A stretch of DNA of 60,665 bases from Pseudomonas sichuanensis (GCF_003231305.1 NZ_QKVM01000039.1:1-60665); one strand, 5' to 3'. Counted from the first letter of the stretch, positions 42,622 to 51,644 are shown. Notes: generated by a model not told the origin, from the letters alone. Translations and numbers: made by a program.

Positions 42622-42652
42622 CAAAAAGAACGCCCGGGCAAGCCCGGGCGTC
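42622..42652 (-). terminator. glpD intrinsic terminator
   Basis: On the minus strand CGCCCGGGC-TT-GCCCGGGCG is followed by TTCTTTTT, 12 bases after the glpD stop. The strong stem and T-rich tail make it a convincing terminator. Confidence 0.88.
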
Positions 42653-42661
42653 GTCGCATTG

Positions 42662-44194
42662 TCAGGCCGCACGCCCTTGCGTGCGCTGCTGTTCAGCCTG
42701 CTGCAGGTAATCGGCCAGCGCCTGCTGCTCGCTCGCGCTGGTGAACAGCCCCAGCTTGGTACGGCGCCAGAGGATGTCGTCGGCGTCGACCGCCCACTCC
42801 TGGCTGCACAGGTAGTCCACTTCGCGGGTGAACAGGCCGCCACCGATGGCCTGGCCCAGGTCCTCGGGGCCATTCACGCCCTCGAGCAGGCGCCAGACGC
42901 GGCTGCCGTAAGTCACGGCCCAGCGCTTGGCGATATCCAGCGGCAGCCAGGCATGGCTGGCCAGCACGGCGTCCACCAGTGCCTGCACGCTGGTCATGCT
43001 TTCGCCGCCGGGCAGTGGCGCATCGGCGGTCCAGCTGCCGCGCATCTGGGTGAAGAACGGCTTGAGCTCGGCCATCGCCGACTCGGCCAGTTTGCGGTAG
43101 GTGGTGAGCTTGCCGCCGAATACCGACAGCAGTGGCGCTTCACCTGCGGCGGCGGACAGCGCCAGGGTGTAGTCGCGCGTCACTGCCGACGGGTTGTCCG
43201 ACTCGTCGTTGCACAGCGGGCGCACGCCGGAGTAGGTGTGCAGGATGTCGGCGCGGCTCAACTGGTGGTTGAAGTGTTCGTTGACCACTTTGAGCAGGTA
43301 GTCGGTCTCCTGCTCGGTGATCGCCACCTTGGCCGGGTCGCTGCTGTATTCGCGGTCGGTGGTGCCGATCAGGGTGAAACGCTCCAGATAAGGTATGCAG
43401 AAGACGATGCGCTGGTCTTCGTTCTGCAGGATGTAGGCGTGCTCGCCTTCGTACAGGCGCGGCACGATCAGGTGGCTGCCCTGGATCAGGCGGATGCCGT
43501 AAGGCGCGTCGAGCTTGAGGTCGTCCTTGATGAAACTGGCCACCCAGGGGCCGGCGGCGTTGACCAGGGCGCGGGCGCGGATGGTCCGCAGGCTGCCGTC
43601 GGCGTGTTGCAGCTCCACTTCCCAGATGCCCTCGACCCGCTCGGCACGCAGGCAGCGGGTGCGGGTGTGGATGTGTGCGCCTTTCTCACGGGCGGCCATG
43701 GCGTTGACGACCACCAGGCGTGCGTCGTCGACAGCGCAGTCGGCGTATTCGAAACCGCGGGTGATGGCTGGCTTGAGCGGGTAGCCCGGGCCGAAGCGCA
43801 GGCTGCGCGAGGCGCCCAGGCGTTTGCGCTTGCCCAGGTGGTCATAGAGGAACAGGCCGGCGCGGATCATCCAGGCCGGGCGCAGGTGTGGCTGGTGCGG
43901 CAGGACGAAGCGCATTGGCTTGACGATGTGCGGGGCTTTGGCCAGCAGCACTTCGCGCTCGGCGAGTGCTTCGCGCACCAGGCGGAATTCGTAATGTTCG
44001 AGATAGCGCAGGCCGCCGTGGATCAGCTTGCTGCTGGCCGAGGAGGTGTGTCGGGCCAGGTCGTCCTTTTCGCAAAGGAATACTTTCAGGCCGCGCCCGG
44101 CGGCGTCTGCCGCGATGCCTACGCCATTGATGCCGCCACCGATCACGGCGAGGTCGTAGCAGTCGAGGGGTTGGGGCGAAACGGGCTGGGACAC
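42662..44194 (-). CDS. glpD: Aerobic glycerol-3-phosphate dehydrogenase GlpD
   Basis: Membrane-associated FAD enzyme that oxidises glycerol 3-phosphate to dihydroxyacetone phosphate and feeds electrons to ubiquinone. The 510-residue product has the FAD motif YDLAVIGGGINGVGIAADAAGRG, TSSASSKLIHGGLRYLEHYEFRLVREAL and the C-terminal AxALLSVFGGKLTTYR-like block. I start at the GTG at 44194 because AGGAGG precedes it at ideal spacing; ATGs at 44218 and 44233 lie upstream of that site. GlpR-like operators lie on both sides of the promoter. It is the last gene of the glp cluster. Confidence 0.94.
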   Translation of the reverse strand: MSQPVSPQPLDCYDLAVIGGGINGVGIAADAAGRGLKVFLCEKDDLARHTSSASSKLIHGGLRYLEHYEFRLVREALAEREVLLAKAPHIVKPMRFVLPHQPHLRPAWMIRAGLFLYDHLGKRKRLGASRSLRFGPGYPLKPAITRGFEYADCAVDDARLVVVNAMAAREKGAHIHTRTRCLRAERVEGIWEVELQHADGSLRTIRARALVNAAGPWVASFIKDDLKLDAPYGIRLIQGSHLIVPRLYEGEHAYILQNEDQRIVFCIPYLERFTLIGTTDREYSSDPAKVAITEQETDYLLKVVNEHFNHQLSRADILHTYSGVRPLCNDESDNPSAVTRDYTLALSAAAGEAPLLSVFGGKLTTYRKLAESAMAELKPFFTQMRGSWTADAPLPGGESMTSVQALVDAVLASHAWLPLDIAKRWAVTYGSRVWRLLEGVNGPEDLGQAIGGGLFTREVDYLCSQEWAVDADDILWRRTKLGLFTSASEQQALADYLQQAEQQRTQGRAA

Positions 44195-44235
44195 AGCAAG
44201 GCCTCCTGGGCTGTTCATATCGAATATGAACATTG

Positions 44236-44339
44236 ATGTTCGTTTGCGAAAATACTAGCGCAATGAACAGGCGGCCGCCAGTGAGTCTTTATAGAAAAAA
44301 CTGATCGGATGACAATTAAATGAACATTTACGAACATCG
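44236..44339 (-). promoter_or_regulatory. glpD promoter with flanking GlpR-type operators
   Basis: On the minus strand TTGTCA (44310-44315) and TATAAA (44288-44293) are 16 bases apart. ATGTTCGTTTGCGAAAAT (44236-44253) resembles the E. coli GlpR operator, downstream of the start. A second element with two ATGTTC repeats (44319-44339) lies just upstream of the -35. Binding at both would loop out or block the promoter. Confidence 0.72.
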
Positions 44340-44377
44340 TGCAGGGCCGGCAAGCCGGCGCCTGCAGAAAGCGGGCG

Positions 44378-45133
44378 TCAGACCACGTCCAGGCGGATCT
44401 TGTACTGGTTGAGCAGTTGGGTCAGGGCGGGGGTAGGGGCCTGATCGGTCACCAGGCAGTCCACCAGGCTGATCGAGCCCAGGCGGACCATGGCGTTGCG
44501 CCCGAACTTGCTGGAGTCCGCAGCGAGGATCACCTGGCGGGCATTGGCGATGATCGCCTGGGACACGCGCACCTCCTGGTAATCGAAGTCCAGCAGGCTG
44601 CCGTCCTCGTCGATGCCGCTGATGCCGACCACGGCGAAGTCGACCTTGAACTGGCTGATGAAGTCGACGCTGGCCTGGCCTACCACACCGCCGTCACGGC
44701 GCACCGTGCCGCCCGCGATCAGCACTTCGAAATCGTCCTTGGCGCCCAGGATCGCCGCCACGTGCAGGTTGTTGGTGATGATCTTCAGGTGGTTGTGGTT
44801 GAGCAGCGCCCGGGCGATGGATTCGGTGGTGGTACCGATGTTGATGAACAGCGAGGCATGGTCGGGGATCTGCCGGGCCACGGCTTCGGCAATGCGCTGC
44901 TTCTCGTCGCGCATCTGGTCGGCGCGCATGGCATAGGCGGTGTTCTCGATGCTCGAGTCGTAGGCGGCGCCACCGTGGTAGCGGCGCAGCAGGTTGGCCT
45001 CGGCGAGCTGGTTGATGTCGCGGCGGATGGTCTGCGGGGTGACGACGAACAGCTGCGCCATTTCCTCGATGCTGACGTAGCCGCGTTCACGGACCAGCTC
45101 GAGGATTTGTTGTTGGCGTGGAGGCAGATTCAT
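44378..45133 (-). CDS. glpR: Glycerol-3-phosphate regulon repressor GlpR
   Basis: A 251-residue DeoR-family repressor. The helix-turn-helix region MNLPPRQQQILELVRERGYVSIEEMAQLFVVTPQTIRRDINQLAEANLLRRYHGGA is classic. The sugar-phosphate domain has FINIGTTTESIARAL, ITNNLHVAAIL and AADSSKFGRNAMVRLG. It represses glp genes until glycerol 3-phosphate binds. The ATG at 45133 has AAGGA upstream; the frame is open further but only as shadow of glpK. It lies between glpK and glpD on the same strand, and the glpD promoter is separate. Confidence 0.95.
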   Translation of the reverse strand: MNLPPRQQQILELVRERGYVSIEEMAQLFVVTPQTIRRDINQLAEANLLRRYHGGAAYDSSIENTAYAMRADQMRDEKQRIAEAVARQIPDHASLFINIGTTTESIARALLNHNHLKIITNNLHVAAILGAKDDFEVLIAGGTVRRDGGVVGQASVDFISQFKVDFAVVGISGIDEDGSLLDFDYQEVRVSQAIIANARQVILAADSSKFGRNAMVRLGSISLVDCLVTDQAPTPALTQLLNQYKIRLDVV

Positions 45134-45219
45134 GGGCGGTCCTTGGGGGCAGCCGGAAAAATTCTGCAATGATGCCGTAGGAAGGGGAACAGGACCAGCT
45201 TGGGTTGCTGGGCAAGCAG

Positions 45220-45261
45220 CCATTGCGGGGCAAGTCGGCGCTGCGATTTGCCCCGCAATGG
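45220..45261. repeat. Degenerate REP-like hairpin between glpK and glpR
   Basis: CCATTGCGGGGCAA and TTGCCCCGCAATGG are perfect 14-base inverted arms around a 14-base loop. The core resembles the common REP but the GTGGGAGC shoulder is absent. Confidence 0.65.
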
Positions 45262-45269
45262 TTCGCTGA

Positions 45270-46769
45270 TCAGGCGTCGTGGTCTTCCCAGTCGCGGGTG
45301 CGGTCCACGGCCTTGCGCCAGCCTTTGTACAGCTTCTCTTTCGCCGCTTCATCCAGTTGCGGGCTGAACTCGCGCTCGATGATCGCCTTGTCGCGCAACT
45401 CGTCCAGGCCGCTCCAGAAACCGCAGGCCAGGCCGGCCAGGTAGGCGGCGCCGAGGGCAGTGGTTTCGCGCATTTTCGGGCGCTCCACGCAGGTGCCGAG
45501 AATGTCGGCCTGGAACTGCATGAGGAAGTTGTTGGCCACCGCACCGCCATCCACGCGCAGTTCGCTCAGGCGCTGGCCGCAGTCCTGCTGCATGGCATCG
45601 AGCACGTCGCGGGTCTGGTAGGCGATCGACTCCAGCGCGGCACGGATGATGTGGTCGACTTTCACGCCGCGGGTCAGGCCGAACAGCGCACCACGGGCAT
45701 AGGGGTCCCAGTACGGCGCGCCGAGGCCGGTGAAGGCGGGCACCAGGTACACGCCGTTGCTGTCCTTGACCTTGCTGGCGAAGTACTCGGTGTCGTAGGC
45801 GTCGTTGATGATCTTCAGCTCATCACGCAGCCACTGCACGGTGGAGCCGCCGTTGAACACGGCGCCTTCCAGGGCATAGGCCACTTCGCCGCGCGGGCCG
45901 CAGGCGATGGTGGTGAGCAGGCCGTGGGACGAAGCGACCGCCTTGTCGCCGGTGTTCATCAGCAGGAAGCAGCCGGTGCCGTAGGTGTTCTTGGCCTGGC
46001 CGGGCTCCACGCACATCTGGCCGAACAGCGCCGATTGCTGGTCGCCAGCGATGCCGGCGATTTTGATGCCGCTCTTGGTCTGGCCATAGACTTCCGACGA
46101 TGGGCGCACTTCGGGCAGCATCTGCCGCGGGATGCCGAGGATATCCAGCAGCTTCTCGTCCCACGCCAGGGTATGGATGTTGAACATCAAGGTGCGCGAG
46201 GCGTTGGTGTAGTCGGTGACATGCACCTTGCCGCCGGAGAACTTCCAGATCAGCCAGGTATCGATGGTGCCGAACAGCAGCTCGCCGCGCTCGGCGCGCT
46301 CGCGAACACCTTCGACGTTGTCGAGGATCCACTTGAGCTTGGTGCCGGAGAAGTACGGGTCGGTGACCAGGCCGGTGGTTTCGCGGATGTACTGTTCGTG
46401 GCCGTCACGCTTGAGCTGGGCGCAGATCTCGGTGCTGCGCCGGCACTGCCAGACAATGGCGTTGTACACCGGGCGACCGGTTTCCTTGTCCCATACCACG
46501 GTGGTTTCGCGCTGGTTGGTGATACCGATGGCGGCGACCTGGGCGTGGCTGATACCGGCTTGGGCCAAGGCTTCGACCATGGTCGCGCTTTGGGTGGCGA
46601 AGATTTCCATCGGGTCGTGCTCGACCCAGCCGGCCTGCGGGTAGTGCTGGGCGAACTCGCGCTGCGACGTGCCGACCACGTTGGCGTCGCGGTCGAAGAT
46701 GATGGCCCGAGAACTGGTGGTGCCCTGGTCGAGGGCAATGATGTAGTTCTTGTCCTGGGTGTCTGTCAT
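45270..46769 (-). CDS. glpK: Glycerol kinase GlpK
   Basis: Phosphorylates glycerol entering through GlpF and so traps it in the cell. The 499-residue FGGY kinase begins YIIALDQGTTSSRAIIFD (ATP-binding). It has the FGGY signature region GALFGLTRGVKVDHIIRAALESIAYQTRDVL and DGGAVANNFLMQFQADIL. The start ATG lies 66 bases downstream of glpF on the same strand, consistent with a glpFK operon. Confidence 0.97.
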   Translation of the reverse strand: MTDTQDKNYIIALDQGTTSSRAIIFDRDANVVGTSQREFAQHYPQAGWVEHDPMEIFATQSATMVEALAQAGISHAQVAAIGITNQRETTVVWDKETGRPVYNAIVWQCRRSTEICAQLKRDGHEQYIRETTGLVTDPYFSGTKLKWILDNVEGVRERAERGELLFGTIDTWLIWKFSGGKVHVTDYTNASRTLMFNIHTLAWDEKLLDILGIPRQMLPEVRPSSEVYGQTKSGIKIAGIAGDQQSALFGQMCVEPGQAKNTYGTGCFLLMNTGDKAVASSHGLLTTIACGPRGEVAYALEGAVFNGGSTVQWLRDELKIINDAYDTEYFASKVKDSNGVYLVPAFTGLGAPYWDPYARGALFGLTRGVKVDHIIRAALESIAYQTRDVLDAMQQDCGQRLSELRVDGGAVANNFLMQFQADILGTCVERPKMRETTALGAAYLAGLACGFWSGLDELRDKAIIEREFSPQLDEAAKEKLYKGWRKAVDRTRDWEDHDA

Positions 46770-46835
46770 GTCGATGGCCTTGCAGGAATTAGGAGTGGTT
46801 CAGGGCGTGGCGAGCAGTTGAGCCCGGCGCTGGCG

Positions 46836-47687
46836 TCAGGAAACCTGGGCATCACCCTGAGGATTATCGTCTGTCTGTGGCTTCTCGGCTTCTGCCGTCG
46901 GCAGGTTGCGGGCGATCAGGCCGCGGTACAACGCCGCACCCAGGCTGGCGCCGAGAATCGGTGCGAACACCGGTACCAGGAAATAGGGAATGTCACGCCC
47001 GCCGGTAAAGGCGATGTCGCCCCAGCCCGCGAGGAAGGTCATCAGCTTGGGCCCGAAATCGCGCGCCGGGTTCATCGCAAAGCCGGTCAGCGGGCCCATG
47101 GCGCTGCCGATCACGGCGATCAGCAGGCCGATCAGCAGTGGCGCGGTGGCGCCACGGGGCAGGCCGTTGTTGTCGTCGGTCAGGGCCATGATCACGGCCA
47201 TCAGGATGGCGGTGATGATCACTTCGACCAGGAACGCCTGGCCGGTGGACAGCGCCGGGTGCGGGTAGGTGGAGAATACCGAGGCCAGTTCCAGGCTGGC
47301 CTGGCTGCCGCGCACCATGGCGTGGGCCTGTTCGAAATCGAAGAACAGGTTGCTGTACAGCGTGTAAACGAGCGCGGCGCCACAGAACGCGCCACACACC
47401 TGGGCGAGGATGTAGAACGGCAGTTTGCGTCTGTCGAAGCCGGCGAACAGGGTCAGGGCGATGCTCACGGCCGGGTTCAGGTGCGCGCCGGAAACGCCGG
47501 CGGTGAGGTAGATCGCCATGCTCACGCCGACCCCCCAGATGATGCTGATTTCCCACAGGCCGAAGCTGGCGCCGGCAACCTTGAGCGCGGCGACACAGCC
47601 TGTGCCGAAGAAGATGAGTAGCGCGGTGCCGAGGAACTCGGCCATGCATTGGGCGGAAAGCGTCGGTTGGCGTAGAGCAGTCGTCAT
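46836..47687 (-). CDS. glpF: Glycerol uptake facilitator GlpF
   Basis: A 283-residue aquaglyceroporin with six helices and two half-helices bearing HLNPAVS (about 73-79) and AMNPARDFGPKL (about 210-221). The Asp after the second NPAR marks glycerol channels rather than water channels. The ATG at 47687 has GAGGT upstream and gives a normal N-terminus (MTTALRQPTLSAQCMAEFLGTALLIFFG); upstream in-frame codons lie in the leader that holds a terminator-like hairpin. First gene of the glp cluster. Confidence 0.95.
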   Translation of the reverse strand: MTTALRQPTLSAQCMAEFLGTALLIFFGTGCVAALKVAGASFGLWEISIIWGVGVSMAIYLTAGVSGAHLNPAVSIALTLFAGFDRRKLPFYILAQVCGAFCGAALVYTLYSNLFFDFEQAHAMVRGSQASLELASVFSTYPHPALSTGQAFLVEVIITAILMAVIMALTDDNNGLPRGATAPLLIGLLIAVIGSAMGPLTGFAMNPARDFGPKLMTFLAGWGDIAFTGGRDIPYFLVPVFAPILGASLGAALYRGLIARNLPTAEAEKPQTDDNPQGDAQVS

Positions 47688-47734
47688 GTATGACCTCGGT
47701 TCTTGTTGTTGTGAGGCGCGGTGCGCTCGACAGC

Positions 47735-47770
47735 AAAAAAGCCCGGAGTCGATCCCCATTGACGCCGGGC
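47735..47770 (-). terminator. Terminator-like hairpin in the glpF leader (attenuator candidate)
   Basis: On the minus strand GCCCGG-c-GTC pairs with GAC-t-CCGGGC around a 10-base loop, immediately followed by six T. It lies about 50 bases upstream of the glpF start and downstream of the only promoter visible. No minus-strand gene ends here, so it would cut the glpF transcript itself. Confidence 0.75.
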
Positions 47771-47781
47771 GGGTGCAGGAA

Positions 47782-47847
47782 GTGCACCTTATAGGTGCAC
47801 CATGTATTCAGAAACGAAAAAATATAGACAAGAAACGCTGATGTCAA
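47782..47847 (-). promoter_or_regulatory. glpF promoter, GlpR-like core and leader palindrome
   Basis: On the minus strand TTGACA (47842-47847) is 17 bases from TATTTT (47819-47824); TATATT at 15 is an alternative. TTCGTTTCTGAA (47807-47818) matches the glpD operator core at 10 of 12 positions and covers the start site. Next in the leader is GTGCACCT-TAT-AGGTGCAC (47782-47800), a perfect 8-bp stem, followed by a third TGCACC copy at 47773-47778. Confidence 0.65.
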
Positions 47848-47992
47848 AGGTCGAAAGTGAACGGCTGGCCACAATCTGACCGAGAGGCCTGCCTGCGAAC
47901 CGTTGGCCGCCGCTCTGGCCCGCGGGTGTGCTGGCTGGTCTGGGGGATTTGCCCTACAGTAGCCGGCGACCTGCGATCGACTGGAGCCTTCG

Positions 47993-48463
47993 ATGACCCC
48001 CGCCCTGGACCTGCTGAAAAAGGCGCGCGCCGAGTACCGCGTGCACAGTTACGAACATGACCCGAAGACTGCTTCCTATGGCCTGGAAGCGGCTGAGAAG
48101 CTTGGCCTTGACCCGCTGCGGGTGTTCAAGACGCTGCTTGCCAGCAGCGAGAAGGGCGAATTGCTGGTGGCGGTGGTGCCGGTGGTCGGTACCCTCGATC
48201 TCAAGGCGCTGGCCCATGCGGCGGGGGTGAAGAAGTGCGAAATGGCCGACCCGCAGGCTGCCCAGCGTGCCACGGGCTACCTGGTGGGGGGGATCAGCCC
48301 GTTGGGGCAGAAGAAGCGTCTGCGCACCTTCATCGATGAGTCCGCGCAACAACATGAAACCATTCACGTCAGCGCTGGCCGTCGTGGCCTGGAGGTGGAG
48401 CTGGCAGCAGCGGTGCTGGCAACCCATACCCAGGGGCAATTTGCCGGGATTGGTCGCGGCTGA
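47993..48463 (+). CDS. ybaK: Cys-tRNA(Pro) deacylase YbaK
   Basis: A 156-residue trans-editing enzyme that hydrolyses cysteine wrongly attached to tRNA-Pro. The start MTPALDLLKKARAEYRVHSYEHDP, the conserved Lys in RVFKTLLA and the GGISPLGQKKRLRTFIDESA block are family hallmarks. Length is standard. It is divergent from glpF and monocistronic. Confidence 0.93.
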   Translation: MTPALDLLKKARAEYRVHSYEHDPKTASYGLEAAEKLGLDPLRVFKTLLASSEKGELLVAVVPVVGTLDLKALAHAAGVKKCEMADPQAAQRATGYLVGGISPLGQKKRLRTFIDESAQQHETIHVSAGRRGLEVELAAAVLATHTQGQFAGIGRG

Positions 48464-48562
48464 TCATCTGTATGGTGGTAATTTCCTCGACTCTGTCACT
48501 GTTCGGTCCGGGCCTCGTGCGCCATGCTCGGGCCCTTTCCAGAACGACAGAGGGAGCGTGTC

Positions 48563-49342
48563 ATGCAGTTGCACTTCCATCAGGTCGACGCGTTCAGCGA
48601 TCGTCCCTTCGCCGGCAACCCCGCCATGGTCTATCACCTGGAGCAGTGGCTCGACGAGGCGCTGATGCAGCAGATCGCCGCCGAGCACAACCTTGCCGAG
48701 ACCGCGTTCGTGGTGGCGGAGGGTGACGGGTACCGGATCCGCTGGTTCACCCCAAGTACCGAAGTGCCGCTGTGCGGCCATGCGACCCTGGCCAGTGCTT
48801 ATGTGTTGTTCGAGGTCTATGGTGAGCAGAAGGCGCGGCTGGACTTCCAGAGCCAGTCAGGGCCGTTGAGCGTCAGCCGTGAAGGGGACCGCTTGTGGCT
48901 GGACTTCCCGCGCATGGATTCGCAGCCGGTGACCGAGCCTTTGCCGGTTGCCGAGGCGTTGGGGTGCGAGGTGCTGGAAGTGCGCCAGAGCAAGGAGTTG
49001 TTCGTGGTGTTGCCGTCGGAGCAGGCGGTGCGTGATTGCACGCCGGACATGGCTGCGGTGGCGCGTCTGCCCGGGCTTGGCGTGATCGTGACGGCGCCTG
49101 GAGTCAGGCATGACTTCGTATCGCGCTATTTCGCCCCGGCAATCGGTATCCCCGAAGACCCGGTGACCGGTTCCACCCATTGCCTGCTCATCCCGTACTG
49201 GGCCGAACGCCTTGGCAAAACCGAGCTGAGTGCATTCCAGTGCTCGGCCAGAGGCGGTGAGCTGTCATGCAGGCTGGAAGGCGAGCGGGTGAAGATCGGC
49301 GGGCAGGCTCGGCGGGTGGCGAGTGGCACGTTGATGCTTTGA
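48563..49342 (+). CDS. PhzF-family isomerase-like protein
   Basis: A 259-residue protein of the PhzF/diaminopimelate-epimerase fold. Two pseudo-symmetric halves are visible: MQLHFHQVDAFSDRPFAGNPAMV with the NLAETAFVV Glu (catalytic acid of the family), WFTPSTEVPLCGHATLASAYVLF, and EDPVTGSTHCLLIPYWAERLGK. The ATG at 48563 has AGGGAG upstream. Family members catalyse proton shifts; no phenazine genes are nearby, so the substrate is unknown. Confidence 0.87.
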   Translation: MQLHFHQVDAFSDRPFAGNPAMVYHLEQWLDEALMQQIAAEHNLAETAFVVAEGDGYRIRWFTPSTEVPLCGHATLASAYVLFEVYGEQKARLDFQSQSGPLSVSREGDRLWLDFPRMDSQPVTEPLPVAEALGCEVLEVRQSKELFVVLPSEQAVRDCTPDMAAVARLPGLGVIVTAPGVRHDFVSRYFAPAIGIPEDPVTGSTHCLLIPYWAERLGKTELSAFQCSARGGELSCRLEGERVKIGGQARRVASGTLML

Positions 49343-49460
49343 TCAACGCGAGGCAAGTCGGGACGCCGAGCCGCAGCTCCCACGTTGGTCGTGGGAGCAA
49401 CTGCCTTGCTCGCCATTCAAACAGCTGCGCGATCCACATGATTTATTGATCGAGCCGGGG

Positions 49461-49548
49461 CCTGTGGGAGCGGCTTTAGCCGCGAACACCGGCAAAGCCG
49501 GTGCCGTCCACCGCGTCGCCTGTTTCGCGGGTAAACCCGCTCCCACAA
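49461..49548. repeat. Degenerate inverted REP-like pair
   Basis: CCTGTGGGAGCGGCTTTAGC on the left and TTTCGCGGGTAAACCCGCTC on the right are diverged REP halves of different subtypes in inverted orientation, with GGCAAAGCC between. The rest of 49343-49617 holds a second short GAGCTGC/CTCCCAC-type inverted pair (about 49373-49405) and no gene. Confidence 0.55.
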
Positions 49549-49617
49549 GCAGAGTGCAGGCCTTGAGTTCGGCTCGGCCAGGTGCAGGCTGGCTTGTCCT
49601 GCGCTGTTCTGGGCGCC

Positions 49618-50727
49618 TCAGAGCGCCGAGCTGACGCGGCGCACGCCGTTCTCCTGGCGTGGCAGCTGCGCGGCTACGCTGCCGGGTACCGGGAACAGCA
49701 CCAGGTGGTCGGCCGCCACGGCGATGCCGATGTCCTGGCCTACCTGATGGTCGATGTGGCTGGGGAAGATCGCTTCGAGCTGGCTGCCGGTGGGCAACTG
49801 CAGGCGATACAGGGTCGAGGCGCCGAGGAAGCTCTTGCCGACAATTTGCGCACGCAATTTGCCATCGGGCGCATGGATGATGTCATCCGGGCGCAGCAAC
49901 ACGTCCACCGAGCTGCCCAGGGCCATGGTGTAGGCGCGATTGCCCTGCAGTTCGCCGAGTTCGGTGGTCACCGCCTCGTGGCTGCTCATCTGGCCGCGAA
50001 TGAAATAACCCTGGCCGATGAAGCTGGCAACGAAGGGGGTCTGCGGCTCGTGGTAGAGGTTGTAGGGTGTATCCCACTGCTCCAGGCGGCCTTCCTTGAA
50101 CACGCCAACGTGGTCACTGACGGCGAAGGCTTCTTCCTGGTCGTGGGTGACCAGGATGGCGCTGGTGCCACGGCTCTTGAGGATGTCACGCACCTCATGG
50201 CTGAGGCGCCTGCGCAGCTCGACGTCGAGGTTGGAGAACGGCTCGTCGAGCAGTAGCAGTTGTGGCTCCGGCGCCAGTGCGCGGGCCAGGGCGACTCGCT
50301 GTTGCTGGCCGCCGGACAACTCGTGCGGGTAGCGCCCGCCGAGGCCGCCCAGCTTGACCAGCTCGAGCATCTCCTCGACCACGGCCGCCTGTTGCGGGTG
50401 CTTGCCGATGCCGAAGGCGATGTTCTGCGCCACGGTCAGGTGGGGGAACAGTGCGTAGTCCTGGAACACCATGCCGATCCGGCGTTTCTCCGGAGCCAGG
50501 GTGAAGCCTGCACGGGAGATGACCTCGCCGCCTAGCTGGATCTCGCCTTCATGCACCGGCTCGAAACCGGCGATGGCGCGCAGCGTGGTGGTCTTGCCGC
50601 ACCCGGAGGAACCCAGCAGGCAACCGATGTCGCCTGCGTTCAGGTGCAGGTTGAGGTTCTGGACGATGCGCTGCTCGCCGTAGCCGCAGGCGAGGTCGCG
50701 CAGGTTGAGCAGTAGGGGTTGACTCAT
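49618..50727 (-). CDS. ABC transporter ATPase, FbpC/PotA-like
   Basis: A 369-residue ATPase: Walker A GSSGCGKTT, signature LSGGQQQRVALARAL, Walker B LLLLDEPFSNLD, H-loop VTHDQEEA, and a C-terminal TOBE regulatory domain (about 240-360) typical of iron(III), spermidine or thiamine importers. The sequence is closest in feel to ferric-iron FbpC, but no permease or binding protein is adjacent, so its partners are elsewhere or missing. The start overlaps the argF stop by four bases. Confidence 0.88.
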   Translation of the reverse strand: MSQPLLLNLRDLACGYGEQRIVQNLNLHLNAGDIGCLLGSSGCGKTTTLRAIAGFEPVHEGEIQLGGEVISRAGFTLAPEKRRIGMVFQDYALFPHLTVAQNIAFGIGKHPQQAAVVEEMLELVKLGGLGGRYPHELSGGQQQRVALARALAPEPQLLLLDEPFSNLDVELRRRLSHEVRDILKSRGTSAILVTHDQEEAFAVSDHVGVFKEGRLEQWDTPYNLYHEPQTPFVASFIGQGYFIRGQMSSHEAVTTELGELQGNRAYTMALGSSVDVLLRPDDIIHAPDGKLRAQIVGKSFLGASTLYRLQLPTGSQLEAIFPSHIDHQVGQDIGIAVAADHLVLFPVPGSVAAQLPRQENGVRRVSSAL

Positions 50728-51644
50728 GCGTGGTGGTAAGCCGGTTCTACAAGGAATTCGAGAAGGGCCTTCTGCGCATGCAGGCGGTTCTCAGCCTGGT
50801 CCCAGGCGACCGAACGAGGGTCGTCGAGCAGGTCCTGGCTGATTTCCTCGCCACGGTGGGCGGGCAGGCAGTGCATGAACAGGGCATCGGGTGCCGCCAG
50901 GTCGAGCAGTGCGCGGGTGACCTGGTAAGGCGCGAAGTGCGCCAGGCGCCGTGCAGTTTCCTCTTCCTGGCCCATGGAAGTCCAGACATCCGTGGTCACC
51001 AGGTGGGCGCCGCGTACGGCTTCCTTGGGGTCACGGATGATCTGCACGCGGTCACCGCCCAATTGCAGGAAGCGTGGATCGGGCTCGTAGCCCTCGGGGC
51101 AGGCGATGCGCAGCTGGAAGTCGAACTGGCGAGCGGCTTCGATGTACGAGTTGCACATGTTGAAGCCATCGCCGATCCAGGCCACGGTCTTGCCCTGGAT
51201 CGAGCCGCGGTGTTCAAGGAAGGTCTGCATGTCGGCCAGCAGTTGGCAGGGGTGCGACTCGTCGGACAGGCCGTTGATCAGCGGCACCCGCGAATGGGCG
51301 GCGAATTCGGTGAGGGTGCTGTGGGCGTGGGTGCGGATCATCACCGCATCGACCATGCTCGACAACACGATGGCGCTGTCGGCAATCGGCTCGCCGCGGC
51401 CCAGCTGGGTGTCACGCGGCGACAGGAAGATTGCCTGGCCGCCGAGCTGGATCATGCCCGCCTCGAACGACACCCGGGTACGGGTCGAGGATTTTTCGAA
51501 GATCATCCCCAGCACGCGGTTCTTCAGGGGCTCGAACAGCACGCCACGCTTGCGCAGGTCCTTCAGCTCGATGCCTCGGCGGATCACACCGAGCAATTCG
51601 TCGGTGGTGAAATCCAGCAGGGAGAGAAAGTGCCTAGCGCTCAT
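50724..51644 (-). CDS. argF: Anabolic ornithine carbamoyltransferase ArgF
   Basis: Converts ornithine and carbamoyl phosphate to citrulline in arginine synthesis. The 306-residue enzyme has the carbamoyl-phosphate motif EKSSTRTRVSFE, HPCQLLADMQT, DVWTSMG and the ornithine-binding MHCLPAHRGEEI. Length and sequence match the anabolic enzyme (the catabolic one, ArcB, is longer). Tandem ArgR half-sites overlap its promoter. The ABC ATPase gene follows with a four-base overlap. Confidence 0.96.
   Translation of the reverse strand: MSARHFLSLLDFTTDELLGVIRRGIELKDLRKRGVLFEPLKNRVLGMIFEKSSTRTRVSFEAGMIQLGGQAIFLSPRDTQLGRGEPIADSAIVLSSMVDAVMIRTHAHSTLTEFAAHSRVPLINGLSDESHPCQLLADMQTFLEHRGSIQGKTVAWIGDGFNMCNSYIEAARQFDFQLRIACPEGYEPDPRFLQLGGDRVQIIRDPKEAVRGAHLVTTDVWTSMGQEEETARRLAHFAPYQVTRALLDLAAPDALFMHCLPAHRGEEISQDLLDDPRSVAWDQAENRLHAQKALLEFLVEPAYHHA

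Noticed and set aside
49618..50727. Complete iron ABC importer at argF
   Set aside because: Only the ATPase is present; the neighbours are argF and a REP-rich gap, so no permease or binding protein can be assigned.
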